A DNA stretch of 64,000 bases from Rhizobium terricola. Its GTDB lineage: Bacteria; Pseudomonadota; Alphaproteobacteria; Rhizobiales; Rhizobiaceae. Shown here piece after piece: positions 17,302 to 26,940 of the stretch. How positions within the stretch are numbered: position 1 is the stretch's first letter; every line of letters starts with the position of its first letter. The notes under the pieces were generated by a model. It worked only from the letters and a program-made list of their open reading frames with translations, made no database searches and was not told where the DNA came from. A program made the translations under genes and the position numbers. The stretch is from the NCBI RefSeq assembly GCF_012927355.1, contig NZ_JABBGK010000008.1:1-64000 (forward strand), in the 5' to 3' direction.

Positions 17302-17319
17302 TTTTAAGGCAAGCTCGCC

Positions 17320-18042
17320 ATGACGATCTCGTCGAACCCCAGACCACCGATCGCGCCACTGCCGACGATGGACCGCGCCCGCCAGGTCATGGATTCGCTT
17401 GCCGCCTACATCGACCAGGCAAACCTCGCCGGCGGGGACAGGCTCCCTGCCGAGCGCGAACTGATGGCAGCACTCGGCGTCGGGCGGTCGACGATCCGCG
17501 AGGTAATCCGCCACTTCCAGGCGCTCGGCGTCATGGAAACCCGAAAGGGAAGCGGCACCTATCTCCTGAAGCCGATCACTTCGGCGACGATCCACATGCC
17601 GCTCTCGGTCGAGACAGCAAGCGTCCGCGACGCGCTCCTGCAGACGCTCGAGGTTCGCCGCGGCATCGAATGCGAGGCCTGCATGGTGGCCGCGCGCCGA
17701 CGCACCGACGCAGACCTCTTCAACATCGAGGAGAAGCTCGACGAAATGGAGCGCGTCCACCTTCTCAAGGGCACCGCCGGCGAAGAAGACCTGGCCTTCC
17801 ATCTGGCGATCTATGACGCAACGCATAACCCGCTGTTCCGCCAGCTACTCGAACAGATGCGCGAAGCCTTCGAGCGCTTCTGGGAAAAGCCATTCGATCG
17901 GCCGGACTTCGCCCGCCGGTCCTTTCCATATCACCGCACCCTGTTCAATGCGATCGCCGCCCAGGACACCGAGGCAGCCCGTCGCGAGACCATCAAGATC
18001 CTCGACGTGGTCGAGGAAGACATCAAGGAAATGTCCAAATGA
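17320..18042 (+). CDS. FadR-subfamily GntR transcriptional regulator
   Basis: A 240-residue regulator. The HTH spans about residues 18-78 (ARQVMDSLAAYIDQANLAGG, DRLPAERELMAALGVGRSTIR) and the FCD domain carries EEDLAFHLAIYDATHNPLF and HRTLFNAIAAQDTEAAR, with the metal-site histidines typical of the domain. Its stop overlaps the start of the MetC-like gene by four bases, so it is the first gene of the importer operon and very likely its regulator. Confidence 0.9.
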   Translation: MTISSNPRPPIAPLPTMDRARQVMDSLAAYIDQANLAGGDRLPAERELMAALGVGRSTIREVIRHFQALGVMETRKGSGTYLLKPITSATIHMPLSVETASVRDALLQTLEVRRGIECEACMVAARRRTDADLFNIEEKLDEMERVHLLKGTAGEEDLAFHLAIYDATHNPLFRQLLEQMREAFERFWEKPFDRPDFARRSFPYHRTLFNAIAAQDTEAARRETIKILDVVEEDIKEMSK

Positions 18043-19211
18043 TCAACGGGTCAGAACCGTTTGACTATGCATCGCTCGTCGTCGCCCATGACGAGAGCAA
18101 CGCCTTCGACGCCGTCGTCCCGCCGATCGTCCAGACGTCGCTTTTCACCTTTTCCAGCTATGACGAGATGGTCGAGACCTATCGCGGCGAAAAGGTCCGT
18201 CCCGTCTATTCGCGCGGCCTGAACCCCACCGTGCGCGTCTTCGAGGAAATGCTGGCCAAGCTCGAATGCGGCGAGGATGCGCTCGGCTTCGGCAGCGGCA
18301 TGGCCGCGATCTCGTCGACCGTCCTGACCTTCGTCGAGCCGGGCGACCGCATCGTCGCTGTCCGCCACGTCTATCCGGATGCCTTCCGCCTGTTCGGCAC
18401 GCTGCTGAAGCGCATGAAGGTCGAGGTAACCTATGTCGACGGCCTCGACGAGGATGCGGTGGCCAAGGCACTTCCCGGCGCCAAGCTCTTCTACATGGAA
18501 AGCCCAACCAGCTGGACCATGGAGGCCCATGACGTCGGCGCCCTCGCCAGGCTCGCGAAAGAGCACGGCGTCATCAGCGTGATCGACAACAGCTGGGCGA
18601 GCCCCGTCTTCCAGCGCCCGTTGACCCTTGGTGTCGATCTGGTCCTGCACTCGGCCTCGAAATACCTTGGTGGCCACAGCGACGTGGTCGCCGGGGTGGT
18701 CGCCGGCCCCAAGCACCTGATCGACCGGATCCGCGGAGAAACGCTTCCCTATCTCGGCGGCAAGCTCTCGCCCTTCGACGCATGGCTGCTGGTGCGCGGC
18801 ATGCGCACCCTCCCGGTGCGCATGAAGGCCCACGAAGCTTCCGGCCTCGAAATCGCCAAGCGCCTGCAATCGCTCGCGATCGTCGAGCGGGTCCATCACC
18901 CGGCCCTGGCCAACCAGCTGCCTCCCGGCCTTTCCGGCACGTCGGGCCTGTTTTCCTTCATCTTCCGCGAAGGCATCGACATCCGCGCCTTCGCCGACAA
19001 CCTGAAGCTCTTCAAGCTGGGCGTCAGCTGGGGCGGACACGAGAGCCTGATCGTCCCTGGCGAAGTCGTCCTTCAGCAGAAGGCCCAACCCAATTCCGCG
19101 CACACCTTCGGCATCAGTGCGCGGTCCGTTCGTCTCCATGTCGGCCTCGAAGGAACCGAGGCTCTGTGGAGTGACCTGGAAGCGGCGATGGCCGCCGCGA
19201 CCACAACCTGA
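18039..19211 (+). CDS. Cys/Met metabolism PLP-dependent lyase (cystathionine beta/gamma-lyase family)
   Basis: A 390-residue fold-type I PLP enzyme. The cofactor lysine is K208 in HSASKYLGGHSD; the PLP ring-stacking and phosphate region is FGSGMAAISSTVL, and IDNSWASPVFQRPL carries the aspartate that pairs with the pyridine nitrogen. It should catalyse beta- or gamma-elimination at an amino acid with a sulfur or similar leaving group. It starts within the gntR stop codon and precedes a carbohydrate-type ABC importer, which is unusual company for a methionine-pathway enzyme and suggests a catabolic substrate such as a cysteine conjugate. Confidence 0.87.
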   Translation: MINGSEPFDYASLVVAHDESNAFDAVVPPIVQTSLFTFSSYDEMVETYRGEKVRPVYSRGLNPTVRVFEEMLAKLECGEDALGFGSGMAAISSTVLTFVEPGDRIVAVRHVYPDAFRLFGTLLKRMKVEVTYVDGLDEDAVAKALPGAKLFYMESPTSWTMEAHDVGALARLAKEHGVISVIDNSWASPVFQRPLTLGVDLVLHSASKYLGGHSDVVAGVVAGPKHLIDRIRGETLPYLGGKLSPFDAWLLVRGMRTLPVRMKAHEASGLEIAKRLQSLAIVERVHHPALANQLPPGLSGTSGLFSFIFREGIDIRAFADNLKLFKLGVSWGGHESLIVPGEVVLQQKAQPNSAHTFGISARSVRLHVGLEGTEALWSDLEAAMAAATTT

Positions 19212-19252
19212 ATCTCTTGCCGCACCAACACACAAAAGAGGAGGAACTACGC

Positions 19253-20509
19253 ATGAAAACACTTCTGACCGCCGCCCTGATGAGCGCGCTCATGGCCGGA
19301 ACGGCCCTCGCCGACACGACGCTGAAGCTCGTCGAAGTTATCACCAGCCCCGAACGCACCGAGACCCTGAAGTCTATCGTCTCGAAGTTCGAGGCGGCCA
19401 ACCCGGGCACCAAGGTGGAAATCATCTCGCTCCCATGGGGTGAAGCCTTCCAGAAGTTCGCCACCATGGTTTCGGCCGGCGAAATTCCGGACGTCATGGA
19501 AATGCCGGACACCTGGCTGTCGCTCTATGCCAACAACGGCATGCTCGAGAGCCTGGAACCTTATCTTGCCAAGTGGGACAAGACGTCCGACCTCAGCGAT
19601 CGCGCGCTTGAACTCGGCCGCGACGTCAAGGACACGGCCTACATGCTGCCCTACGGCTTCTACCTGCGCGCCATGTTCTACAACAAGAAGCTGCTCGCCG
19701 AGGCCGGCGTCTCCGAGCCGCCGAAGACCATGGACGAATTCGCCGAAGCTTCGAAGAAGGTCTCTGCCATCTCGGGCAAGTACGGCTACTGCCTGCGCGG
19801 CGGTCCGGGCGGCCTGAACGGCTGGGTGATGTTCGGCGCCTCGATGGCCGGCTCCAACAAGTTCTTCAACGAAGACGGCACCTCCACCTTCAACTCGGAA
19901 GGCTGGGTCAAGGGCCTCACCTGGCTGATCGACCTCTACAAGAACGGCTATGCGCCGAAGGACTCGGTCAACTGGGGCTTCAACGAAATCGTCGCCGGTT
20001 TCTACAGCGGCACCTGCGCCTTCCTCGACCAGGATCCGGATGCGCTGATCGCGATCGCCGAGCACATGAAGTCGGAAGACTACGGCATCATGACCATGCC
20101 GAAGGGTCCGGACGGCAAGACCTTCCCGACCATCGGTTATGCCGGCTGGTCGATGATGGCGAAGAGCGAGAACAAGGACCTCTCCTGGAAACTGATCGAG
20201 ACCCTCGAAGGTCCGGAGGGCAACATCGAGTGGAACAAGCGGACCGGCGCATTGCCGGCGCTGAAGTCCGCCGAAAAGGACCCCTTCTACTCCAGCCCGC
20301 AGTTCAAGGGCTGGTTCGAGGAACTGGCCGACAAGGACGCCGTTCCGACCGTGATGCCGACCCATCTCGAGGAGTTCGCCTTCTTCAAGGACTCGCTCGT
20401 GATCAAGACCTCGCAGCAGGCGCTGCTCGGCGACATCACGCCTGAGGAACTGGCCAACCAGTGGGCCGACTACCTGACCAAGGCGCAGCAGAAGCACCTC
20501 GCCAAGTAA
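19253..20509 (+). CDS. Carbohydrate ABC transporter substrate-binding protein
   Basis: A 418-residue periplasmic binding protein of the MalE/UgpB cluster. Residues 1-21 form a Sec signal peptide ending ALA before DTTLKL. The fold is shown by EVITSPERTETLKSIVSKFE, NPGTKVEIISLPWGEAFQKF, and the C-terminal GNIEWNKRTGALPALKSA. Start at ATG 19253 with GAGGAGGA upstream. It is followed by two permeases and an ATPase, so it supplies a complete importer. A 12-bp hairpin separates it from the permeases and probably keeps its message more abundant. Confidence 0.92.
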   Translation: MKTLLTAALMSALMAGTALADTTLKLVEVITSPERTETLKSIVSKFEAANPGTKVEIISLPWGEAFQKFATMVSAGEIPDVMEMPDTWLSLYANNGMLESLEPYLAKWDKTSDLSDRALELGRDVKDTAYMLPYGFYLRAMFYNKKLLAEAGVSEPPKTMDEFAEASKKVSAISGKYGYCLRGGPGGLNGWVMFGASMAGSNKFFNEDGTSTFNSEGWVKGLTWLIDLYKNGYAPKDSVNWGFNEIVAGFYSGTCAFLDQDPDALIAIAEHMKSEDYGIMTMPKGPDGKTFPTIGYAGWSMMAKSENKDLSWKLIETLEGPEGNIEWNKRTGALPALKSAEKDPFYSSPQFKGWFEELADKDAVPTVMPTHLEEFAFFKDSLVIKTSQQALLGDITPEELANQWADYLTKAQQKHLAK

Positions 20510-20517
20510 GGCGACCC

Positions 20518-20543
20518 GTCCGGGCGGACAAGTCCGCCCGGAC
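20518..20543 (+). other. Strong hairpin between binding-protein and permease genes
   Basis: A perfect 12-bp stem GTCCGGGCGGAC/GTCCGCCCGGAC with a two-base AA loop, eight bases after the binding-protein stop codon. No T-run follows, so it is more likely a 3'-end stabiliser or partial attenuator than a full terminator, as in other binding-protein-dependent operons. Confidence 0.7.
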
Positions 20544-20549
20544 CCCTTC

Positions 20550-21503
20550 ATGTCTGACTGCCTGAACGGAATCGAGCCGATGAATTCGCCCGCACGACCC
20601 GATGACAGACGCCCGCTCGTAAAGCGGCTCGCGGATGCGTCGGAACCCTATCTCTACAGCGCCCCCGCGCTGTTCCTGATCATTGCCGTGATGCTGGTGC
20701 CGCTGGTACTCGGCGTGTCCTACGCATTTCGCGACATCCAGTTGCTCAATCCGTTTTCCGGCGGTTTTATCGGTCTCGACCATTTCCGGGCGCTCGGACG
20801 GGACGACGATTTCTTCCGGGCGCTGAAGAACACGCTCTGGTGGACCGGCGCATCGGTCTTCCTGCAGTTCGTCTTCGGCCTCATCCTCGCGCTGCTGCTC
20901 GACAAGCCGTTCCGCGGCCGCGGGCTTGCGCAGGCCCTCGTCTTCCTTCCCTGGGCGGTCCCGAGCTTTCTTGCAGGCCTCAACTGGGCCTGGCTCTTCA
21001 ATCCGGTGATCGGTCCCCTGCCGCACTGGCTTCACGCACTCGGCATCCTCGACGCGCCAAACAACATTCTCGCCGACCCCGACCTCGCCATGTGGGGGCC
21101 GATCGTCGCCAACGTCTGGTGGGGCATCCCCTTCTTCGCCATCACCCTGCTCGCCGCGCTTCAGGCAATCCCGCGCGACCTCTACGAGGCGGCATCCATC
21201 GACGGCGCGGGCCCGGTGCAGCGGTTCATGTCGATCACCCTGCCCTTCCTCGCGCCGACCATTGCGATCACCGTGCTGCTCAGGACCGTCTGGATCTCGA
21301 ACTTTGCCGACCTGATCATCGTGATGACCAATGGCGGCCCGGCCGACCGGACCCAGATCGTCGCATCCTACATCTTCACCCAGGCCTTCAAGCGGCTGGA
21401 CTTCGGCTATGCCTCGGCGATCGCGCTGGTCCTGCTCGTCCTGCTGCTCGCCTATTCCATGCTGATCGTCTTCCTGCGCCAGTCGCTGCTGAACAAGGAT
21501 TGA
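20550..21503 (+). CDS. Sugar ABC transporter permease, MalF family
   Basis: A membrane protein of 317 residues (307 if translation starts at ATG 20580, where the conserved part begins soon after). Six membrane segments, a preceding cytosolic stretch with PLVKRLADASEPYLYSAPALFL, and the EAA loop EAASIDGAGPVQRFMSITLPFLAP that docks on the ATPase. The sequence GADRT-like end PADRTQIVASYIFTQAF is typical of MalF-type subunits. Start uncertain because neither ATG has a good ribosome-binding site; the upstream hairpin lies next to the first. Confidence 0.9.
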   Translation: MSDCLNGIEPMNSPARPDDRRPLVKRLADASEPYLYSAPALFLIIAVMLVPLVLGVSYAFRDIQLLNPFSGGFIGLDHFRALGRDDDFFRALKNTLWWTGASVFLQFVFGLILALLLDKPFRGRGLAQALVFLPWAVPSFLAGLNWAWLFNPVIGPLPHWLHALGILDAPNNILADPDLAMWGPIVANVWWGIPFFAITLLAALQAIPRDLYEAASIDGAGPVQRFMSITLPFLAPTIAITVLLRTVWISNFADLIIVMTNGGPADRTQIVASYIFTQAFKRLDFGYASAIALVLLVLLLAYSMLIVFLRQSLLNKD

Positions 21504-21507
21504 GACC

Positions 21508-22341
21508 ATGAGGCCGACCAAGATCCTGCTCACCGGCGCCCACCGCCTGGCGATCCTCGCCTATATCGTCGTGGCCCTCTTCCCGCTCTTCTGGCTGCTG
21601 AAGGTGTCGGTGACGCCGAACGAACTGCTGTACAGCGAGGGCGTGCGCCTCTGGCCGTCACGCACGACCTTCGAGCACTTCGAATTCGTCATCGCCCACA
21701 GCGCCTTTCCGACCTTCTTCATGAACAGCCTGATCGTCGCCGGCTCGACGGCGCTGGTCGTCACCGCGCTCGCTTCGCTGTCGGGTTATGCCCTCTCCCG
21801 CTTCTCGTTCCGTGCCAAGTACTGGATCGTCGGGCTGATGCTGCTCACCCAGATGTTCCCGCTCGTCATGCTGGTCGCGCCGATCTTCAAGATGCTCTCG
21901 CCGCTCGGCCTGACCAACAGCCTGACCGGCCTGGTGGTCGTCTACACGGCCTTCAACGTGCCCTTTGCCACCTTCCTGATGCAGTCCTTCTTCGACGGCA
22001 TCCCGAAGGACTTGGAAGAGGCTGCGATGATCGACGGCGCAACCCAGTTCGTGGCCTTCCGGCAGATCATCCTGCCGCTCACTTTGCCCGGCATTGCCGC
22101 GACGCTCGGCTTCGTCTTCACCGCCGCCTGGAGCGAACTGCTCTTCGCGCTGATGCTGATCTCCGGCAACGACGCGGCGACCTTCCCGGTCGGCCTCCTG
22201 TCCTTCGTCTCCAAATTCTCCGTCGACTTCGGGCAGATGATGGCGGCGGGCGTTCTGGCCCTCATTCCGGCCTGCCTCTTCTTCCTCCTCATCCAGCGCT
22301 ATCTCGTGCAGGGCCTGACGGCCGGCGCGGTCAAAGGCTGA
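21508..22341 (+). CDS. Sugar ABC transporter permease, MalG family
   Basis: A 277-residue partner permease with six membrane segments. The N-terminal [16 protein letters not shown] is the MalG hallmark and the EAA loop is [22 protein letters not shown]. It starts four bases after the preceding permease stop. Together they form the transmembrane channel for the carbohydrate receptor encoded upstream. Confidence 0.93.
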   Translation: MRPTKILLTGAHRLAILAYIVVALFPLFWLLKVSVTPNELLYSEGVRLWPSRTTFEHFEFVIAHSAFPTFFMNSLIVAGSTALVVTALASLSGYALSRFSFRAKYWIVGLMLLTQMFPLVMLVAPIFKMLSPLGLTNSLTGLVVVYTAFNVPFATFLMQSFFDGIPKDLEEAAMIDGATQFVAFRQIILPLTLPGIAATLGFVFTAAWSELLFALMLISGNDAATFPVGLLSFVSKFSVDFGQMMAAGVLALIPACLFFLLIQRYLVQGLTAGAVKG

Positions 22342-22354
22342 AAGGTCTCATTCC

Positions 22355-23422
22355 ATGGCTTCCATCGACATCTCCGCCATCCGCAAGAGCTACGGACATT
22401 TCCCCGTCCTGCACGGCGTCGACCTCACCATCCGCGACGGCGAATTCATCGTGCTGGTCGGCCCCTCAGGCTGCGGCAAGTCCACGCTGCTCCGCATGAT
22501 CGCCGGCCTCGAGGAGGTGACCTCCGGCGAGATCCGCATCGCGGGCAGGCGCGTCAACGAACTGGCGCCCAAGGACCGCGACATCGCCATGGTGTTCCAA
22601 TCCTACGCGCTCTATCCGCACATGAGCGTCGCGGACAACATGAGCTACAGCCTGCGCCTGCGCAAAACGGCGAAGGAGAAAATCGCGAGCGTGGTTTCCG
22701 CAGCAGCCGGCAAGCTCGGCCTCGATCCGTTGCTGGAACGCCGCCCGAAGGCGCTGTCCGGCGGCCAGCGCCAGCGCGTCGCCATGGGCCGCGCCATCGT
22801 CCGCCAGCCTAAGGCCTTCCTGTTCGACGAACCGCTCTCCAACCTCGACGCCCGCCTGCGCGAGCAGATGCGCGCCGAGATCAAGAAACTGCATGGTGAG
22901 CTGGGTGCCACCTCGATCTACGTCACCCACGACCAGATCGAGGCGATGACGCTCGCCGACCGCATCGTAGCCATGCATGGCGGGGTCGTCCAGCAGGTCG
23001 GCACGCCGCTCGATCTCTACGACCGGCCGGCCAACCTCTTCGTCGCCGGCTTCATCGGCTCGCCGGGCATGAACTTCCTCGAAGGCCGCTACGAGACCGT
23101 AGGCGAAGCCGCAACGGTGGTCCTGGCGGACGGCACCGCCGTGGCTATCGACAGGAAATCCGCGCTCAGGTCCGGCTCAACCGTCACACTCGGCGTTCGG
23201 CCGGAACATGTCACGATAGGCAAGACCTCCGGCATGGAGGCAAATGTCGAGTTGATCGAACCGACCGGCTTCGGCATCATCATGCATCTGTCGCTGCATG
23301 GCCTGCCCTTCAAGGTCTTCACGCTCGACCGCGAAGTGCTGCAATCCGGCCCCAAGGTGCATGTGGAGTTTCCGCAGAAGCATCTTCACGTCTTCGACAG
23401 CGAGGGAAACCGGGTCGACTGA
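22355..23422 (+). CDS. Sugar ABC transporter ATP-binding protein, UgpC/MalK family
   Basis: A 355-residue ATPase. Walker [10 protein letters not shown], signature [14 protein letters not shown], Walker [12 protein letters not shown] and switch histidine in VTHDQIEAM are all intact. The C-terminal third (about 235-350) is the MalK-type regulatory OB/TOBE domain, with [12 protein letters not shown]. Thirteen bases after the MalG-like permease. It energises the importer encoded just upstream. Confidence 0.94.
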   Translation: MASIDISAIRKSYGHFPVLHGVDLTIRDGEFIVLVGPSGCGKSTLLRMIAGLEEVTSGEIRIAGRRVNELAPKDRDIAMVFQSYALYPHMSVADNMSYSLRLRKTAKEKIASVVSAAAGKLGLDPLLERRPKALSGGQRQRVAMGRAIVRQPKAFLFDEPLSNLDARLREQMRAEIKKLHGELGATSIYVTHDQIEAMTLADRIVAMHGGVVQQVGTPLDLYDRPANLFVAGFIGSPGMNFLEGRYETVGEAATVVLADGTAVAIDRKSALRSGSTVTLGVRPEHVTIGKTSGMEANVELIEPTGFGIIMHLSLHGLPFKVFTLDREVLQSGPKVHVEFPQKHLHVFDSEGNRVD

Positions 23423-23455
23423 CCAGCGCCACGGCATCTTGAGGGAGGAGCAGTC

Positions 23456-25819
23456 ATGGAAAAGATGAGCCGATTGAAGGATCTCGAACGCCAGGCCCAT
23501 TGGCTGGCGAGCTGGATGATCCACAATGCCAACCATCTGCGCGACAAGGACGAGGTGAAGGTCGGCGGACACCAGGCCTCCTCCGCCTCGATGGTGTCGA
23601 TCATGACGGCCCTCTATTTCCATGCGCTGCGCCCGGAGGACCGGGTCGCCGTCAAGCCGCACGCCTCGCCGGTCTTTCACGCCATCCAGTACATCATGGG
23701 CAACCAGACCCGCGAGAAGCTCGAGAACTTCCGCGGCTTCGGCGGCGCCCAGTCCTATCCGAGCCGCACCAAGGACATCGACGATGTCGACTTCTCGACC
23801 GGCTCGGTGGGGCTCGGCGTCGCCATCACCGCCTTTGCCTCCATCATGCAGGACTACATTCGCGCCAAGCCCTGGGCAGCCGACCGCGCCAAGGGGCGCA
23901 TGATCGCGCTCGTCGGTGACGCCGAACTCGACGAGGGCAACATCTACGAGTGCCTCCAGGAAGGCTGGAAGCACGACATCCGCAACACCTGGTGGATCAT
24001 CGACTACAATCGCCAGAGCCTCGACGGCGTCGTGCGCGAGGGCCTCTGGCAGCGGATCGAGGCGGTCTTCCGGGCCTTCGGCTGGGATGTCCGCGTGCTG
24101 AAATACGGCACGCTTCAGCAGGCTGCTTTCTCCGAACCCGGCGGCGAGGCCCTGCGCCGCTGGATCGACAACTGCCCCAACCAGCTCTACTCGGCCCTGA
24201 CATTCCAGGGCGGTGCCGCCTGGCGCAAGCGCCTCACCGACGAGATCGGCGACCAGGGCAATGTGACGGCCCTGATCGATCGGCGCAACGATGCGGAGCT
24301 CGCCGAGCTGATGAGCAATCTCGGCGGCCACTGCCTGCGCTCGCTGACCGATGCCTTCGACAGCATCGACCACGACCGCCCGACGGTCTTCCTGGCCTAT
24401 ACGATCAAGGGCTGGGGCACGCCGCTTGCCGGCCACAAGGACAATCATGCCGGACTGATGACCAAAGCGCAGCTGGCCGAGTTCCAGCAGACGATGGGGG
24501 TCGAGGAAGGCCGCGAATGGGAACGCTTCGCAGCAGTCCGAAACCCCGACGGCCTCGACGCGTTCCTTAAGCAGGTTCCCTTCTTCAGCAAGGGGACGCG
24601 GCGCCTCAGCGCCGACAAGGTCGCCTCGCCCGGCCCGGTCCTGCTCGACGATCGCGAACTGTCGACCCAGGCCGGCTTCGGCAAGATCCTCGATGCCCTT
24701 GCACAGCAGGGCGGCAGCCTTGCCGACCACATCATAACGACTGCCCCCGACGTCACCGTCTCGACCAATCTCGGTCCGTGGGTCAATCGCCGCGGCCTCT
24801 TCGCCTCCGACCACCAGAAGGACACCTTCCGCGACGAGCGGGTGCCCTCCGCGCAGAAATGGGCGTTTTCGCCGGACGGCCAGCACATCGAGCTCGGCAT
24901 TGCCGAGATGAACCTCTTCCTGCTGCTCGGCGCAGCCGGCCTGTCGCATTCGCTGTTCGGCGAACGCATCCTGCCGATCGGCACGGTCTACGATCCCTTC
25001 ATCGCCCGAGGCCTCGATGCCTTGAACTATGCCTGCTACCAGGATGCGCGCTTCATGATCGTCGGCACCCCGTCGGGCGTGACGCTCGCCCCTGAAGGCG
25101 GCGCCCACCAGTCGATCGGCACGCCGCTGATCGGCATCAGCCAGGATGGCCTGGCAAGCTTCGAGCCCGCCTTCCTCGATGAACTGTCCGTCATCATGGA
25201 CTGGTCCTTCGACTACATGCAGCGCGACGGTGAGGGAGACCCGGACGAGCGGACCTGGCTGCGCGACGAAACCGGCGGCTCTGTCTACCTGCGCCTCTCC
25301 ACCCGGCCGCTCGAACAGCCGCTCCGGCGCGAGGACGAGGCCTTCCGTCAGGGCGTCATCGACGGCGCCTACTGGTTGAAGAAGCCCGGCCCCAACGCCA
25401 CCGTGGTGCTGGCCTATCAGGGATGCGTGGCGCCAGAGGTCATCAGGGCGGCCGGCATGATCGGCGAGGATCGCCGCGACATCGGCGTCCTGGCGATCAC
25501 CTCGGCCGACCGCCTGAACGCCGGCTGGACGGCGGCCCAGCGCGCGAGACGCCGCGGCGTCGTCAATGCCCGCGGCCATGTCGAGAGCCTGCTCGCCGGC
25601 CTTCCGGCCCACTGCACCCTCGTCACAGTCACCGATGGCCATCCGGCGAGCCTTGCCTGGCTCGGCTCCGTCCACGGCCACAAGACCGTGCCGCTGGGCG
25701 TCGAGCATTTCGGCCAGACGGGCACGATCACCGACCTCTACCGGCATTTCGGCATCGACACCGACACCATCGTCCGAACCGTCTCCAACCTGACGCCGGG
25801 GCGGCGCCTGAGCGCATAG
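23456..25819 (+). CDS. AceE-like thiamine diphosphate enzyme (pyruvate dehydrogenase E1/transketolase family)
   Basis: A 787-residue protein, about 100 shorter than the homodimeric PDH E1. The N-terminal thiamine-binding domain has SVGLGVAITAFASIMQDYI, then GDAELDEGN (D155) and the metal-site asparagine in DYNRQSLDG. The middle domain has IELGIAEMN with catalytic glutamate E484, and the C-terminal domain ends with SLAWLGSVHGHKTVPLGVEHFGQ. RKLE-type E2-binding features cannot be judged. GGGAGGAG precedes ATG 23456. No E2 or E3 gene is nearby; instead it closes an operon with a PLP lyase and a sugar importer, so it may act as a free-standing keto-acid decarboxylase or ketol transferase on the imported compound. 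Confidence 0.85.
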   Translation: MEKMSRLKDLERQAHWLASWMIHNANHLRDKDEVKVGGHQASSASMVSIMTALYFHALRPEDRVAVKPHASPVFHAIQYIMGNQTREKLENFRGFGGAQSYPSRTKDIDDVDFSTGSVGLGVAITAFASIMQDYIRAKPWAADRAKGRMIALVGDAELDEGNIYECLQEGWKHDIRNTWWIIDYNRQSLDGVVREGLWQRIEAVFRAFGWDVRVLKYGTLQQAAFSEPGGEALRRWIDNCPNQLYSALTFQGGAAWRKRLTDEIGDQGNVTALIDRRNDAELAELMSNLGGHCLRSLTDAFDSIDHDRPTVFLAYTIKGWGTPLAGHKDNHAGLMTKAQLAEFQQTMGVEEGREWERFAAVRNPDGLDAFLKQVPFFSKGTRRLSADKVASPGPVLLDDRELSTQAGFGKILDALAQQGGSLADHIITTAPDVTVSTNLGPWVNRRGLFASDHQKDTFRDERVPSAQKWAFSPDGQHIELGIAEMNLFLLLGAAGLSHSLFGERILPIGTVYDPFIARGLDALNYACYQDARFMIVGTPSGVTLAPEGGAHQSIGTPLIGISQDGLASFEPAFLDELSVIMDWSFDYMQRDGEGDPDERTWLRDETGGSVYLRLSTRPLEQPLRREDEAFRQGVIDGAYWLKKPGPNATVVLAYQGCVAPEVIRAAGMIGEDRRDIGVLAITSADRLNAGWTAAQRARRRGVVNARGHVESLLAGLPAHCTLVTVTDGHPASLAWLGSVHGHKTVPLGVEHFGQTGTITDLYRHFGIDTDTIVRTVSNLTPGRRLSA

Positions 25820-25829
25820 TTCCACCCGA

Positions 25830-25852
25830 AAGGCGGCCCCGTCGGCCGCCTT
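25830..25852. terminator. Terminator-like hairpin between convergent genes
   Basis: A 9-bp stem AAGGCGGCC/GGCCGCCTT with a five-base loop, between the AceE-like gene and the leftward LysR gene. T-runs are short on both sides, so efficiency is uncertain. Confidence 0.6.
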
Positions 25853-25880
25853 CGTTCCGCCGCGTATCCTGCCGGCGGAA

Positions 25881-26780
25881 CTATTCGGGAATGTTGAACG
25901 AGCGGCGGAAATAGGAGCGGACGGCCTCCATCGCGGGGCTGAACTCCCCGTTGCGCCGCCAGGCGAGGCCGACATCCATCGACGGGATCGGATCGGTCAG
26001 CGCGATCGTCTCGATGCGCCGCCCTTCGAGCGACCAGGGGCGGTGAACCATGTCCGACAGGATCGCCACACCTTGCCCATTCGCCACCAGCGAACGCACC
26101 GCCTCGACCGAGGAGGTGCGAAGGGTGATGCGCGGTAGATAGGCGGTCTGGCTCCAGTATTTCAGCGAGCTGTGCGACGCCTCGTCCACCGTCAGCATGA
26201 TGTAGTTCTCCTCCGACACCTCCTTGAGCCCGACACCGTCCTCGCTCAGCAGCCGATGGCGCGCCGGCACCCACAGACGCCGCTGCGAGCTCAGGAGCTT
26301 CTCGGTGGTCAGTTCCGGGTTCAGGATGTTCGAGGTCAACATCACCGCGATGTCGTAGCGGTTGGTCAGCAGCCCCTCCTCGACGGATTCTCGGTTGAGC
26401 TCGAAAAGCTGAATGTCGATCCCGGGAAACTGGCGCTTCATGCGTTCGATATGAAACGGCAGGAAGTAGCCGATGACGGTATAGGTCGTCGCGATGCTGA
26501 GCGTGCCCTTCACCTCGCGGGTCACCAGGTTGAGCTGCGTTGCCTCTTCGACCTTCTGCAGGATTTCATAGGCCTGGGACAAGAAACGGCGGCCCGCCGC
26601 CGTCAGCTCCATGCCGTGTGGCGTGCGCTCGAAGAGACCAGCCCCGACGGTCTCCTCGAGGTCCTTGATCGCCGTGGTGACGGCCGACTGCGAAATCGAG
26701 AGGTTCACCGCAGCCTGGGATACCTGTCCCGCCTCCGCGGTTGCGATGAAATATCGGATTTGTCTAAGGCTGAGCGACAT
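25881..26780 (-). CDS. LysR family transcriptional regulator
   Basis: A 299-residue LysR-type regulator. HTH in residues 1-60 (LSLRQIRYFIATAEAGQVSQAA, QSAVTTAIKDLEE), effector domain from about 90 (VKGTLSIATTYTVIGYFL) with the hinge at VRSLVANGQGVAILS. ATG 26780 gives the standard start MSLSLRQIRYF; TTG 26792 upstream is possible. It is divergent from the pxpA operon across a 281-bp region full of TCTGA half-sites, and is the likely activator of that operon. Confidence 0.9.
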   Translation of the reverse strand: MSLSLRQIRYFIATAEAGQVSQAAVNLSISQSAVTTAIKDLEETVGAGLFERTPHGMELTAAGRRFLSQAYEILQKVEEATQLNLVTREVKGTLSIATTYTVIGYFLPFHIERMKRQFPGIDIQLFELNRESVEEGLLTNRYDIAVMLTSNILNPELTTEKLLSSQRRLWVPARHRLLSEDGVGLKEVSEENYIMLTVDEASHSSLKYWSQTAYLPRITLRTSSVEAVRSLVANGQGVAILSDMVHRPWSLEGRRIETIALTDPIPSMDVGLAWRRNGEFSPAMEAVRSYFRRSFNIPE

Positions 26781-26791
26781 GCCATCCGCCA

Positions 26792-26828
26792 ATCTGAATC
26801 TGAAATATTCGACATCTGAAAATCAGAT
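26792..26828. promoter_or_regulatory. TCTGA half-site cluster with perfect inverted repeat, probable LysR operator
   Basis: Two tandem ATCTGA units (26792-26803) are followed by ATCTGA (26814-26819) and TCAGAT (26823-26828) forming a perfect dyad with an AAA spacer. A second dyad TCAGA...TCTGA occurs at 26941-26959. Both lie in the divergent lysR/pxpA promoter region. Binding by the LysR protein is inferred. Confidence 0.5.
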
Positions 26829-26940
26829 CGCAAATCGTATGGATTGCAGAACCGGCCGAGATTCCCGTCAACACGGAAAGAAAACGCCTGATTTTCATGG
26901 ATTCCACTCGGAGAGCCTACAACCCACGTCCATACAAATA

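Noticed and set aside
23177-25975. A very long open frame (932 codons) on the minus strand opposite the AceE-like gene
   Set aside because: It is a GC-rich codon shadow: the translated product is low-complexity, rich in Ala, Gly, Asp and Arg, has no domain, and lies wholly opposite a gene with clear catalytic motifs.
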